DNA of 64,000 nucleotides from Pycnococcus provasolii (lineage: Eukaryota > Chlorophyta > Pseudoscourfieldiophyceae > Pseudoscourfieldiales): positions 372,001 through 436,000 of the forward strand of contig CP150578.1 of NCBI GenBank assembly GCA_049487715.1. Direction: 5' to 3'. A program made the position numbers and the translations under genes. Within the stretch, counting starts at the first letter, position 1, and each line of letters begins with the position of its first letter. This document shows, piece by piece, positions 49,985 through 59,311 of this stretch. The notes under the pieces were generated by a model that was given only the letters and a program-made list of their open reading frames with translations, had not been told where the DNA came from and did no database searches.

Positions 49985-51320
49985 ATGTCTCTGCCCGTGC
50001 TCTCCAACCAGCCCGCTCGCCCTCAGGGCAAGCTGTACCTTGTGCAGTGCCGCGGCGGATCCGACAAAAAGGCGGATGGCAACCGTGGGGATACCATCCC
50101 CATCTGCAACGCGCTCATCAAGCAAAACTGGTTCTGCGAACCCGTCTTCTACAGTGACGCCGAGTACGACAAGGTATGTAAGGTTTACGCGAACCGCACC
50201 GCACGGCCCTTGCCTTGCCATGTTTTGCCTCGTCTTGCGTTATGGGCGGGCCGGGCCGCAAGCAAACCTTGATTGGTTCGGTTTGCAGAACTGCATATCG
50301 ACCTGTGACCACTCACTCACAACACCTGCGACAACACACCCTATCCATAAAACACCTCCTCCACAATCCTTCCACATCTTACTTACCCAGGTGCGCGAGC
50401 TCCTTCTGTCCGCCGACGGATTCATCGCGCGTATCAACCCTGGCACGTACGATGGCGTCACGCAGTCCAAGGTGGACGGCCTCTTCCGCGAGATGGCGTC
50501 TAAGGGCAAGGCGGCGATGGCGCACCCCGACGTCATGCTCAAGATGGGCGCCAAGGACGCGCTCGTGAAGATCCGCGAACTCAGCTGCGGAATGCACGAC
50601 ACGTACGCGTACTACGACATTCCCACGTTCAAGGAGACGTTCGCCAAGAGCATCGCCACGGGCGTGCGCGTGCTCAAGCAGAACCGCGGCAGCCAGGGCG
50701 AGGGTATCTGGGTGTGCCAGGTGAAGGAGGGCCAGAGCGGACCCGTCACGGGAAAGACGATCCTCGACCTGCAGGAGGCTGTCGACAACCACAAGGAGGA
50801 GAAGCCGCTCGACGACTTCATGGCGTTCTGCGAGCAGTACATCGTCGGCGAGAATGGACAGCTCATCGACCAGCGCTTCCTGCCGCGCATCGTCGAGGGC
50901 GAGCTGCGCGTCAACATGATCTACGACACGCCCGTGGAGATCATCCACAAGAAGCCTGCCGAGGGCGGCATTTCCGCCACGCTCGCCTCCGGCGCGAAGT
51001 ACGTCAGCTACAAGACGGACGACCCGATGTTCGAGAACCTCATGAAGGACTTCAAGACTGACCTGCCCACGATCATGCCCGTTCTCGGCATGTCGAAGGA
51101 GCCGCTGCCGCTCATCTGGACGGCTGACTTCATCCTCGGACCCAAGGATGACACTGGCAAGGACACGTACTTCGTTGGCGAATTCAACTGCTCGTGCGTC
51201 GGCATCACGCAGCAGCTGTACCTTGCAGACGAGGTGGCGACGGCGGCCATCAAGGTGACAAACGCGAAGCGCAAGGGCATCAAGGTGGGACCGGTGAAGA
51301 TCCCATGCTCGATCCAATAA
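49985..51320 (+). CDS. Cj0069-like ATP-grasp family protein, two exons
   Basis: Exon 1 (49985-50173) encodes MSLPVLSNQPARPQGKLYLV, CRGGSDKKADGNRGDTIPIC and FYSDAEYDK. Donor GTATGT, 217-base intron, acceptor TTACCCAG, then exon 2 (50391-51320) from VRELLLSADGFIARINPGTYDG. The core has the features of an ATP-grasp enzyme: VRVLKQNRGSQGEGIWV (phosphate-binding loop region), FMAFCEQYIV (adenine-binding hinge), IDQRFLPRIVEGELRVNMIYD and WTADFILGP...YFVGEFNCSCVGI (metal-binding Glu/Asn). It is closest to the Cj0069-type family, whose substrate is unknown, and probably ligates a carboxylate to an amine using ATP. Length (~373 aa) is normal. No targeting sequence is obvious. Confidence 0.8.
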
Positions 51321-51369
51321 AGTCAATCTCGCATCACAAGGCTGGAGGGCGCGGGTTACATTACATTGA

Positions 51370-52092
51370 TTATGCATTTATCTGTTCATCAAAGTCGTCC
51401 ATTGACGAAATCAAAGTTGTGAAAGGACGTGTTTTGTATGTCGCAATTTTGAATACATATGTCAGAGAACGCGCCAAAGGCATTCTCGCCGTATCGTAGT
51501 ACGCACGGCACTCGTCGGCCGCCGCCTCGACGATCGCGGAAATTTCAACTGCGAGACTCTGCGCGCGAGACAACGCACTTTTGTTCGCATCAGAAGAGGG
51601 AGGTCTGGGCGGGTTGCTTGCGAGCAAGCTCACCGCGCGTGCGTGTTCATCCGCAGACTGGCTACTGAAGCGTGGGTCCTGCAGCAGAACGTCCCACGCG
51701 CGCGGCTGTCCATCTTCGTGCACACGTTTCGCGAGTCGCACAAGTATGCTTCGTTCCTGTATGGCCGCGAAGGTTCGGTCCGGCCTTGCGTCCACCTGGT
51801 CGTTTAGCGGCGTGAGTTGTAGCGCGTACACCACCCCGTCTTCGTCGTTCACGTGTAGAAGTGCGTCGCGTCCGTTGTTTGAGATTGTCAGATTCGCGGT
51901 GATGGAACGATGCGAATCCTTCGATGAAGAGGATGGAGAGGCTTTTGACGACGGCAAAGACGTTGGTGCAGGTAGCGGTAGTGGAACGACGACGTGTATT
52001 GCGTCGACGTCGTCGGACCACCGGTACGTTTGTATCGGAATCATTGTAAGCGACGCACAAGGATTGTGCGTCGCCGCTGGCATCGACGCCAT
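51370..52092 (-). CDS. CS-domain (p23/NudC-like) protein (240 aa)
   Basis: Residues ~20-140 match a CS domain: TYRWSDDVDAIHVVVPLPLP, ITANLTISNNGRDALLHV, VYALQLTPLNDQVD and ERSILVRLAKR...PRAWDVLLQD, with the final W..L of the fold. CS domains act as HSP90 co-chaperone or dynein-regulator modules. A helical region follows (SALSRAQSLAVEISAIVEA), then an unusual tail ending LISSMDDFDEQINA. A tandem TTACATTACA on the plus strand at 51356-51365, just past the stop, gives TGTAATGTAA on the coding strand. It converges with the ATP-grasp gene and lies head to head with the protease gene. Confidence 0.7.
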   Translation of the reverse strand: MASMPAATHNPCASLTMIPIQTYRWSDDVDAIHVVVPLPLPAPTSLPSSKASPSSSSKDSHRSITANLTISNNGRDALLHVNDEDGVVYALQLTPLNDQVDARPDRTFAAIQERSILVRLAKRVHEDGQPRAWDVLLQDPRFSSQSADEHARAVSLLASNPPRPPSSDANKSALSRAQSLAVEISAIVEAAADECRAYYDTARMPLARSLTYVFKIATYKTRPFTTLISSMDDFDEQINA

Positions 52093-52477
52093 TCTCCAGC
52101 GGAGTAACGCAAGTTCTCCAAAACACGAAAAGATGGTGCGACGACGACGTTCACGACGACGTTCAGTTGTTCACCAACGCATCGCTCACTTCACTGCGAC
52201 CTGCGTCTTTGCCCGCCTTGTTGGCGCGCTCATGCAGATGGTCAAGCTGCTCGTGCCTCGTGGACGTGCTGGCTACGATCATGCGCTCCCGGAGGTGGTC
52301 AAGAAATACACCTGGTCTGCACCTGCTTCTTTTTTGGCGATTCTTTTTCTTTTTCTTGGCTTGCACACGTCACGTCCCGTCGTCGTCGTCGTCGTCGCGC
52401 TCGTTCCCCCCACCGCTCCCGTCTCCTCTGCGCCCCCATTCCGTTTCTCACGCAGGTGTCGTGCGTTACTTCCAAGA

Positions 52478-53599
52478 ATGATGCGCCTCACCTCTGCGGC
52501 ACTTGCCGTCTCCGCGCTCTTCGTTTCCTCGTCAGCCGCGCGACCTGGACTCAACACCATCGTGTCTTCTTTGGATGCGCCTCATGAGGTTGCGATGAAA
52601 TTACCATCGGAACTTGTCGCGCACGTCGACGCGTTTAAGACGTTCGTCAAGACGTACGAAAAGAAACACGTCGAGGGAACTGCCGAGTTCGCGAAACGCC
52701 TTCGCATCTACGCGCAAAACGTCAAGAGGGCTGAAGAACACGCGAAGCTTGACCCGATGGCGGAGCACGGAGACAGCCCGTTCATGGACCTGACCGAGGA
52801 GGAGTTCAAGGACATGCTCGGACTCAAGCCCCTCGAGCAGAAGCACGTCGACGGTATCCGCAACAAGTATGCCGCGCACCGCACGTACACCGACGAGGAG
52901 GTGGCTGCCGCGCCTGACAACTTCGACTGGCGCGAAAAGGGCGCCGTCACGGCTGTGAAGAACCAGGGACAGTGCGGCTCGTGCTGGAGCTTCAGCACGA
53001 CGGGAGCGCTCGAGGGCGCCAACTTCCTCGCAAACGGCAAACTCACCAGCCTGAGCGAGCAGCAGCTCGTCGACTGCGACCACCAGTGCGACCCGACTGG
53101 CGAGGCGTGCGACTCCGGATGCAACGGAGGCTTGCCGGCGAACGCGATGGAGTACATCGAGTCGACGGGATACCTCGACACGGAGGAGAGCTACCCTTAC
53201 GAGGGCTTCGGCGGACAGTGCAAGGCGCACGGGAGCAAGGCGGGCGCGCGCGTCGCCAACTTCACCATCGTGTCGAACAACGAGGCGCAGATGCAGGCGG
53301 CGCTCGTGAACGCCGGCCCGCTCTCCATTGGCATTAACGCCGCGTGGATGCAGACGTACACGCGCGGCGTTTCGTGCCCATTCTTGTGCTCGCCGAAGGG
53401 ACTCGACCACGGCGTGCTGATCGTCGGATACGGCAAGGAGAGCTTCAGCCTCACGCGCCTGCACGAGCTTCCGTACTGGACCATCAAGAACAGCTGGGGT
53501 CCCATGTGGGGCGAGAGCGGGTACATCAAGGTGTGCCGCGGCCGCGGCAGCTGCGGCCTCAACGAGATGGTGGTCAGCGTCGAGGCGGCCAAGGCCTAA
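52478..53599 (+). CDS. Papain-family (C1A) cysteine protease, RD19/cathepsin F-like
   Basis: Starts at one of two adjacent ATGs (52478, 52481), followed by a signal peptide (LTSAALAVSALFVSSSAARP). The inhibitory propeptide contains FKTFVKTYEKKHVEGTAEFAKRLRIYAQNVKR, an ERFNIN-like pattern, then FMDLTEEEFKDMLG. The mature enzyme begins near DNFDWREKGAVTAVKNQG. Catalytic Cys is in QGQCGSCWSF (residue ~170), His in GLDHGVLIVGYG (~310) and Asn in IKNSWGPMWGESGYIKV (~337). The insert CDHQCDPTGEACDSGCNGGL is typical of the plant RD19/cathepsin F group. It should be a lysosomal/vacuolar endopeptidase. All catalytic residues are present. Confidence 0.93.
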   Translation: MMRLTSAALAVSALFVSSSAARPGLNTIVSSLDAPHEVAMKLPSELVAHVDAFKTFVKTYEKKHVEGTAEFAKRLRIYAQNVKRAEEHAKLDPMAEHGDSPFMDLTEEEFKDMLGLKPLEQKHVDGIRNKYAAHRTYTDEEVAAAPDNFDWREKGAVTAVKNQGQCGSCWSFSTTGALEGANFLANGKLTSLSEQQLVDCDHQCDPTGEACDSGCNGGLPANAMEYIESTGYLDTEESYPYEGFGGQCKAHGSKAGARVANFTIVSNNEAQMQAALVNAGPLSIGINAAWMQTYTRGVSCPFLCSPKGLDHGVLIVGYGKESFSLTRLHELPYWTIKNSWGPMWGESGYIKVCRGRGSCGLNEMVVSVEAAKA

Positions 53600-53714
53600 G
53601 CGGGTTCAATCGACGTGGACATTTGGGAGGGAGTGTGCCGTGTGCGCACTGCGTGTCACTTCATCGAATTGTTCTTGGTCACAATATTGATACACGTTCG
53701 CGTGCACGTCCAAG

Positions 53715-54116
53715 TCAGTCGTCCATGTCGTCGCCGGCGCCACTCGCGATCTCCTTGTAGAGCCATGGCTTGTTCTCGAGATAGTCTTCGATGGCGTTTC
53801 GCAGCTGCACGTTCGGGTGGAGTGCGGAGATAGACGATATGGGCGCGCGCGTCACCGGGTCCCACTTTCTGTCTTTGTTGATGTGCTCCAGTAGACGCTC
53901 GCGCTCGTAACTGATCCCGCTCGGACTTACGACGGGGTCGCGAAAGATGTCGAGCGACACGGGACAAACGGCCCACTGAGGCGCCTCATCGTTCGCTGTT
54001 GATGCGCCGCCTTGTGCGTCGTAGCCTTCGTCGCCAGCCGCCCTCGCCGCATCGGAAAACACGGAACGCAGCTCATTGGCGTCGGCGTCGGCGTCCTCCT
54101 CCGAAGCGGCGAGCAT
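53715..54116 (-). CDS. Small U-box protein (E3 ubiquitin ligase-like), 133 aa
   Basis: Residues ~45-120 form a U-box: WAVCPVSLDIFRDPVVSPSG, ISYERERLLEHINKDRKWDP, VTRAPIS, LHPNVQLRNAIEDYLENKPW. This is the CHIP/STUB1 type (CPISLEIF.DPV..PSGITYER), which binds E2 enzymes. Unlike CHIP there is no TPR domain; the first 45 residues are acidic (EEDADADANELRSVF). Either this is a U-box-only protein or an upstream exon has been missed; no splice acceptor was obvious at the 5' end. It converges with the protease gene. Confidence 0.75.
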   Translation of the reverse strand: MLAASEEDADADANELRSVFSDAARAAGDEGYDAQGGASTANDEAPQWAVCPVSLDIFRDPVVSPSGISYERERLLEHINKDRKWDPVTRAPISSISALHPNVQLRNAIEDYLENKPWLYKEIASGAGDDMDD

Positions 54117-54647
54117 TTGCAGAAGACGGTTCAGCAGCGCCTCTCTTTCTTTCTGTCGTCATTTCGTACGTTCTGTACTTGCATTTCGCCCAAGCTCTCC
54201 ATATTTCGTCTTGCATAGTTGCCCCTTTCTCTCTCGCAAGTTCTTGCGCCGTTGCGCGTGTTGTTTTCTCAACCCTTCCTTCCTCCTAGGAATTGACTTT
54301 TCCCGATAAATGCTGAAGGTTCGAGAAAGACGAGAAGACGTTCGCCTCGAGCGCGTCACCACGCGGAACGTCGCGCGAAGGTTTACGTAGAAAGTGGGCC
54401 GTTACTGCGAACGTGTACAACGCCCCGACCAAAATTGTCCGACCCTTCAATTTTTGGTGGGGCCCGCATGGGCCCGATTTTTGCCATTATGGATTTCTGT
54501 TCTACGGTGCATCCCCAAAAGGCCCAAATGATGCACAAAATTGACATACAGTATTTTTCGCTGCTCTGCTTTGCACTGTTGTTGTTGTTGTTGTTGTTGT
54601 GTTGTTGTTGAAATACTTTATCTCTGTTACTTCAAAATAACTAGTCT
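54117..54647. other. Divergent intergenic region with (GTT)n
   Basis: It lies between the U-box gene (minus) and the PITH gene (plus). A (GTT)n run at 54579-54610 sits 38 bases before the PITH start and is probably in its 5' leader or promoter. Confidence 0.45.
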
Positions 54648-55277
54648 ATGGACGCGCACGCGCACTGCTGCGCGGACCACTCGTGCACGTTGAACTATAG
54701 TCTCTACAAACACATCAATCTTCCTGGAGTTACTTGTTTGAACGCCGTCTCCGAAGATGTCCTGCCTGACGTGTTCAGACCTTGGGAATCGCGACTATCC
54801 CACCCCTCCTCCTTCCTCCGCTCCGACCCCGACGACCCGGAACTTCTACTGACGATACCGTTCACGACGAACGTCACGATCCTTGCAGTGGCCATCATCT
54901 GCCCGGAAGACTCTGAATTCACGACGTACCCAGACTCTGTACGCGTATTCACAAATCGAGAAAATATGGACTTCCAAACCGCACAGGAAGCGCCGCCTGT
55001 GCAGAGCTGGGACCTACTGCAAGACTACAGAGCGCAAACCGTCGCGGAGTACACGTGCAAACCAGGGAAATTCGTTGGCGTGCACACGCTCACCATGCAC
55101 TTCCCGTCGTCGTACGGAGCAGACGAAACGAACATCAGCTTCATCGGATTCAAGGGAACAGCGAGCGGCGTCGTGCGCGAGGCGCCGAAAAACCTCGTGT
55201 ACGAAAGCCAACCGACGCCGGAAGATGCCGGAAAAGCGCCCGACGAACTCAGAGGTGGAATGAACATGGGCATGTAA
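54648..55277 (+). CDS. PITHD1: PITH-domain protein (PITHD1-like)
   Basis: The sequence SLYKHINLPGVTCLNAVSED, VFRPWESRLSHPSSFLRSDPDDPELLLTIPFTTNVTI, VRVFTNRENMDF and the TNISFIGFKGTASGVVREAP end match PITHD1 proteins (SLY.KID...V.CLNE...G..VFKPW..R.....L.SD.DEELLF.IPF...V.LK). The PITH fold binds the proteasome in the related thioredoxin-like protein TXNL1. The N-terminus (HCCADHSC) keeps the His/Cys-rich start common in the family. Length, 209 aa, is normal. A single exon. Confidence 0.9.
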   Translation: MDAHAHCCADHSCTLNYSLYKHINLPGVTCLNAVSEDVLPDVFRPWESRLSHPSSFLRSDPDDPELLLTIPFTTNVTILAVAIICPEDSEFTTYPDSVRVFTNRENMDFQTAQEAPPVQSWDLLQDYRAQTVAEYTCKPGKFVGVHTLTMHFPSSYGADETNISFIGFKGTASGVVREAPKNLVYESQPTPEDAGKAPDELRGGMNMGM

Positions 55278-55318
55278 TTTTGTGCTTTTTTCTTTGTATG
55301 TTCAACAAGTTGCATATT

Positions 55319-56038
55319 TCACAGGTCGTCGATGCCACCGCCCGTGGCCGTGCGGTCGTCGTCGTCGTCATCGTCGTCGTCGTCGTCGTCACGTGCGTGT
55401 ATGTCGCCTTGAAACACTCCCGCATTCGCGGCGTGCAACGTCACACACCCAGCGGCAAACAGCAGGCCAAAGCAACCAACGACGCTGTTGTGACGCGCAC
55501 GCTCCCAAGCAGCTTTTGGCACGTGGTCGACGTGTAGGACAAACGGTATGACGAGCGGCGCCATGACAAAAATGCCTATAAACAGCCCAAGAGCCGTGTA
55601 CGCGAGAGTTAAGATGATAAACATCGTCCGCGCAACTTTTTTTCGTAGCTCTGGCAGGAAGATGACGGCGCCGATCAACGGGAACGGCACGTGAACACCG
55701 CACCTCAGCCGCCGACGCGCAATACGCGCGCGTTCCATCTGTGACACAGACGTGAACTCGCCCGCTCCTCCTCGTGTACCCCGACGTCTTGCTTGAAGCC
55801 GTTTGACTTCCTCGACCATGTCCGCGAGCTCCGCCTCTTCGGCGAGCATGAGGAAGGTGGGCATCGACCTCCACAGATGCCCTATGCCCTTAACAGATAC
55901 GTAGGTAGAGCCACCACCGCCACCACCAATCTTTTGTATACCAGCGGCCGAAGTAGAGGACGGAGTTGCTGCTTGAGAAGTTGAGTTGCCGCTGCCATGC
56001 TCCATGGACGCGGGTCCCAACGACGACATCGACGCCAT
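55319..56038 (-). CDS. Hypothetical membrane protein with acidic tail
   Basis: The first in-frame ATG is at 56038 (MASMSSLGPASMEHGSGN). An alpha-helical region (LAEEAELADMVEEVKRLQARR) precedes a basic stretch (ERARIARRRLRCGV). Three hydrophobic segments follow: VPFPLIGAVIFLPEL, TMFIILTLAYTALGLFIGIFVMAPLVIPFVL and VVGCFGLLFAAGCVTL. It ends in a poly-Asp run coded by a GTC microsatellite (plus strand 55348-55390). The basic-then-hydrophobic layout suggests an organelle membrane protein. No family is recognised. It converges with PITHD1, 41 bases apart. Confidence 0.6.
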   Translation of the reverse strand: MASMSSLGPASMEHGSGNSTSQAATPSSTSAAGIQKIGGGGGGSTYVSVKGIGHLWRSMPTFLMLAEEAELADMVEEVKRLQARRRGTRGGAGEFTSVSQMERARIARRRLRCGVHVPFPLIGAVIFLPELRKKVARTMFIILTLAYTALGLFIGIFVMAPLVIPFVLHVDHVPKAAWERARHNSVVGCFGLLFAAGCVTLHAANAGVFQGDIHARDDDDDDDDDDDDRTATGGGIDDL

Positions 56039-56566
56039 GCAACAGCTGAGCAACCTGTGCAAGCTGTGCAGAGCAAGCGCAGAGCAGACGGAGGAACGAC
56101 ACCAAAGGAGCGAACCCCGAATTCAAACCCCTAAACGTTCCGTTTAGTTAGGGGTTACGTACCTTTTGTTATTCGGGTTATTCGCTTGTCCCCTTTGGGG
56201 CGATCTTCATCTTCATCTTCATCTTCATCTTCATCTTCATCTTCGTCGTGAACGGCGTCACGTCGGATCAGGTCAACTGTCGGATCCGTCACCGTGTTGT
56301 TGTGTTGTTGTGTTGCTGTGTTGTTGTGTTGTTGTGTTGTTTCGCTTTGCTTGTCATTTCAGTGCAGCATTTCTGCGGCGTTTGTCTAAGGCTTGAGCAC
56401 GTCATCTAGGCTGTGATAAGTAGTACTTACCTTTAAGGTGTGTTCGTGTGCGTCACAAGCCTCAGAGCTTGTGAGGGTTCACCCTCCTCCTCGCGTTGGT
56501 CGGGCTGGTCGGGCTGGTAGCTCGAGGGTGGTTCCTTCTGGTCAGGAGGGCTCGGGGGAATTGGTC
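56039..56566. promoter_or_regulatory. Divergent promoter region with (CTTCAT)n
   Basis: It contains degenerate telomere-like AAACCCCTAAACG and TTAGTTAGGGGTTACG at 56126-56156, (CTTCAT)n at 56203-56244 and TGTTGTTGTGT repeats at 56295-56340. Confidence 0.4.
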
Positions 56567-57937
56567 ATGGACCTCGTTTCGCGCTTTGACAATTTGGAAG
56601 ATCAGCGAGACGCGTACGGGTTTGACGTTTCGCAAATTGGACTCGACGCGCGCGCATGTCGACGGAGGTGCGAGTCTGTCGATGCAAACTACAGAGAGAG
56701 GTGGGAAGCGGCGATCGCCAGCATCGCGAGGGCGGGTGATGCGAGCCCGTCTATCGTCACGCACGGGGAAAGACGACCGAGCGGAGACAGAGCCAGACCG
56801 ATGCGGAGAATCAGCAGAATGGTCATGGGAACGAGAAACGGTGGAGAAGACAACCAGGCGCCGAAAACCGTGAACGGCGCCCCTGCACCAGAGGTGTCTA
56901 CAGCCGCGCCGACAGTCGCGCCGCCGCCGCGCGTTGACAAAAACGGAAGAGCAAGTGGGTCGTTCAAGGCTATGATTCGAAGAGGGGTGCCGGCGGAACA
57001 TAGACCCGTCATATGGCCGTTGCTCGCGAGACTGCAGGGCGCTGTGGCGCACGACGAAGAATACCTCCGCAGCGCGTCGTACTCGCTGCCTCGTGACGAC
57101 GCAAATGCACGACAAATCGAAATGGACCTGGCACGCACATTTCCCGGCAATACCGCGCTGCGAATCGTGCACAGCGATATCAGCCATGGTGACGACGACG
57201 ACGACGACGACGACGCCGTGAGCGACGGCAACGGTGATATGGTGCCCTCGGTGCCAACACCAGCGCGCGGATCGACGGCTCACAAAAACGCTCTTCGGCT
57301 GATGCTACGTGCGTACTCGGCAACACACCCCGCTACCGGATATTGCCAGGGCATGAACTACGTCGCGGCGTTTCTCCTCCTCGTGATTGGCCCAGAGCGT
57401 GTCGCTGACGCCTACGCGGTGTTTGCGTTCCTTCTCGACCGCGTCCTATACCCGCGCACATACGATGCCAACCTTTCTGGAGCACACGTGAGTTTGATGA
57501 CACTCGGTGCTCTGCTCGAGAAAAAGTTTCCGCGCCTGCACGCTCACATGAGCCGGCATGGCTGTTCAGATCCTTCGTTGTTTGCGACGGACTGGTTCCT
57601 TACACTCATGTGCAAGAGTCTTCCCGCGGAGACTGCCGCGCGTGTGTGGGACACGGTGCTGAGCGAGGGTTCGAAAGTGCTATACCGCGCGAGCCTCGCT
57701 CTGCTCAAGCTTGCGGAGGATCGCATGCTACGCGGTGATCACGCGGGCAGCGTCCTCGAGGCTCTCAATCACGAGACGCGCGATTGCCACGATCGTGAGC
57801 GACTGTTGACGACAATGTTTCACGGCATTGGCAGTCTTCCAATGCGAGTTGTGATGCGTGCGCAGGTGAAGTCCGTCTCCGTGGTCAACAATCAGTTGGC
57901 GGATCGTTTCAATCGACGATCCACATCTCGCAAGTAA
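56567..57937 (+). CDS. TBC-domain Rab GTPase-activating protein (456 aa)
   Basis: Start ATG 56567 (MDLVSRFDNLEDQRDAYGFD). The TBC domain runs from about residue 130: MIRRGVPAEHRPVIWPLLAR, motif A IEMDLARTFPGN with the catalytic Arg in the IxxDxxR pattern (~residue 185), RLMLRAYSATHPATGYCQGMNYVAA with the YxQ Gln finger (~255), FLLDRVLYPRTYDANLSGAHV, LFATDWFLTLMCKSLPAETAARVWDTVL and YRASLALLKLAEDRML. Both catalytic residues are present, so it should be an active GAP in membrane traffic. A short Asp run (GAC repeats, 57192-57213) lies between motifs A and B. The 120 residues before the domain are low complexity. Confidence 0.9.
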   Translation: MDLVSRFDNLEDQRDAYGFDVSQIGLDARACRRRCESVDANYRERWEAAIASIARAGDASPSIVTHGERRPSGDRARPMRRISRMVMGTRNGGEDNQAPKTVNGAPAPEVSTAAPTVAPPPRVDKNGRASGSFKAMIRRGVPAEHRPVIWPLLARLQGAVAHDEEYLRSASYSLPRDDANARQIEMDLARTFPGNTALRIVHSDISHGDDDDDDDDAVSDGNGDMVPSVPTPARGSTAHKNALRLMLRAYSATHPATGYCQGMNYVAAFLLLVIGPERVADAYAVFAFLLDRVLYPRTYDANLSGAHVSLMTLGALLEKKFPRLHAHMSRHGCSDPSLFATDWFLTLMCKSLPAETAARVWDTVLSEGSKVLYRASLALLKLAEDRMLRGDHAGSVLEALNHETRDCHDRERLLTTMFHGIGSLPMRVVMRAQVKSVSVVNNQLADRFNRRSTSRK

Positions 57938-58025
57938 CAAGTACAGTAGAAAGTTCCTCTTATTTTTAAAAAGGTTGTTATTGGGGATTCAGGGAGGTTG
58001 TTTTGGTAAAGCTGAAAGATTGGCG

Positions 58026-58055
58026 TCTTTACACACAACTGTTCACATCCGCCAT
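58026..58055. repeat. 30-bp element shared with 5002-5031
   Basis: Exact copy of the element at 5002-5031, again 30-odd bases past a minus-strand stop codon in a convergent intergenic gap. Confidence 0.8.
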
Positions 58056-58087
58056 GCTCAAGCAAAAAGCCAACAGGATCAGTCTTG

Positions 58088-59311
58088 CTATGCGTTCGTG
58101 CCAGTCACTCGGATAAAGAGGTCGCACGCACAGACCGCGAGCAACGCGAACACGATGCGCGGCATTTGCTTGGCACGGAATCGCATTGTCGCATCTCCGA
58201 TGCCAGCCGCTTGCGCCTTGTCTGGCGCGGTCACATCAATGAAGGCGTAGCACATAGAACCGAGCAGGCACATCGAGCTTGAGAAAGCCTGTCTGCTGGA
58301 GAACTCGCTTGAAAAGACGACGGCGCCGAGGAGCAGCGTTGCCACCGTCTTTGCTTGGCTGAGCACCGCGTACATGAGGCTCGAACAGATGGACGCGACG
58401 AGCGTGCTGAGCAGCTGCGTGGACATGGCGAGAACACAGCTGAGGAAGACGTACGTCGTGGGAAAGTTTCCAGAGAAAAAGGCGTTGTGTACGACTCCCA
58501 GCAGTCCGCTGTGTGCTGAGTCGGTGTCAGGGTCCATGATGGATGTCGACGCCGGTCCTGACGTTTTCGGTGGAAAGAGTCTGTCGCATATGACCCACGT
58601 CATCGTTCCTGTGATGAGGCTGATGGGCACGGTGTAGTAGAGCATGGTGTTGGACGTGATGTTGCAGTCTTTGCAGATGTGCTTGACGACGACGGCATTC
58701 AGCTGGCTCATTGCGATTGACGTGAATGCGAAGATTGCACCAAACACGGTGACTGTGGCATCCGCCTGCGACGCGGAGACGAAGCTGTACGCGATGATGG
58801 CGAGGCACATGCACTCGATTGTGGATCGCGATTTTCGGTAGAAAACGTAGTCGAACGCGACGCCAATGGGCAGTGCGAAGAGTCGCGAGAGCTGGTGGAA
58901 CGCGACGGAGCAGAAGAGCAGCGTCAGGTTGGACGTGAAGACGGAGAGTCCGGAGCAGAAGTTCATGCCAAGGTTCCACAATATTGACGGTGGTTTGGAA
59001 GGTCGCGAGCCGTCGGTGGGATTTCTCATTTCGGACGTGACCCCTTTGTTGGTGGTGCGCACGAACCCGAGCACGCAGAGTTGGTGGAGCACGAGCAGGA
59101 GTCCCGCGAATCCGGGGTAACTTGCCTTGGCGAGCACCACCTTGTTGGCGACGACGACACCGGCGGACGCCGCGACGTTCGCGCTGACAATTCCAAGCGT
59201 GTACGTCCAAGGACGCTCGCCCGATCCTAATCCCACCCCCTTATCATCCTGAGCCTTCACTGAGACTGAGACGGACACGGGTGCAGACCCGGAAGACTGA
59301 GACGCCGACAT
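58088..59311 (-). CDS. Nucleotide-sugar / triose-phosphate-type transporter (407 aa)
   Basis: About ten hydrophobic segments, beginning YTLGIVSANVAASAGVVVANKVVL, with LLLVLHQLCVLGFV and FCSVAFHQLSRLFALPIGVAFDYVFYRKS. The pattern (N-K on helix 1, FHQLSRL on the helix 3-4 loop) fits the plant-type nucleotide-sugar/TPT branch of the drug/metabolite transporter superfamily. Such proteins exchange sugar nucleotides in the Golgi or phosphorylated sugars in the plastid envelope. No clear transit peptide precedes helix 1, so a Golgi membrane location is more likely and would suit the GT29 enzymes. Substrate cannot be told from sequence. Confidence 0.8.
   Translation of the reverse strand: MSASQSSGSAPVSVSVSVKAQDDKGVGLGSGERPWTYTLGIVSANVAASAGVVVANKVVLAKASYPGFAGLLLVLHQLCVLGFVRTTNKGVTSEMRNPTDGSRPSKPPSILWNLGMNFCSGLSVFTSNLTLLFCSVAFHQLSRLFALPIGVAFDYVFYRKSRSTIECMCLAIIAYSFVSASQADATVTVFGAIFAFTSIAMSQLNAVVVKHICKDCNITSNTMLYYTVPISLITGTMTWVICDRLFPPKTSGPASTSIMDPDTDSAHSGLLGVVHNAFFSGNFPTTYVFLSCVLAMSTQLLSTLVASICSSLMYAVLSQAKTVATLLLGAVVFSSEFSSRQAFSSSMCLLGSMCYAFIDVTAPDKAQAAGIGDATMRFRAKQMPRIVFALLAVCACDLFIRVTGTNA

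Noticed and set aside
50379-51377. Minus-strand ORF (332 codons) opposite the ATP-grasp gene
   Set aside because: Antisense of exon 2; the sense strand has clear ATP-grasp motifs.
52601-53464. Minus-strand ORF (287 codons) opposite the cysteine protease
   Set aside because: The sense strand has all papain catalytic motifs; this one has none.
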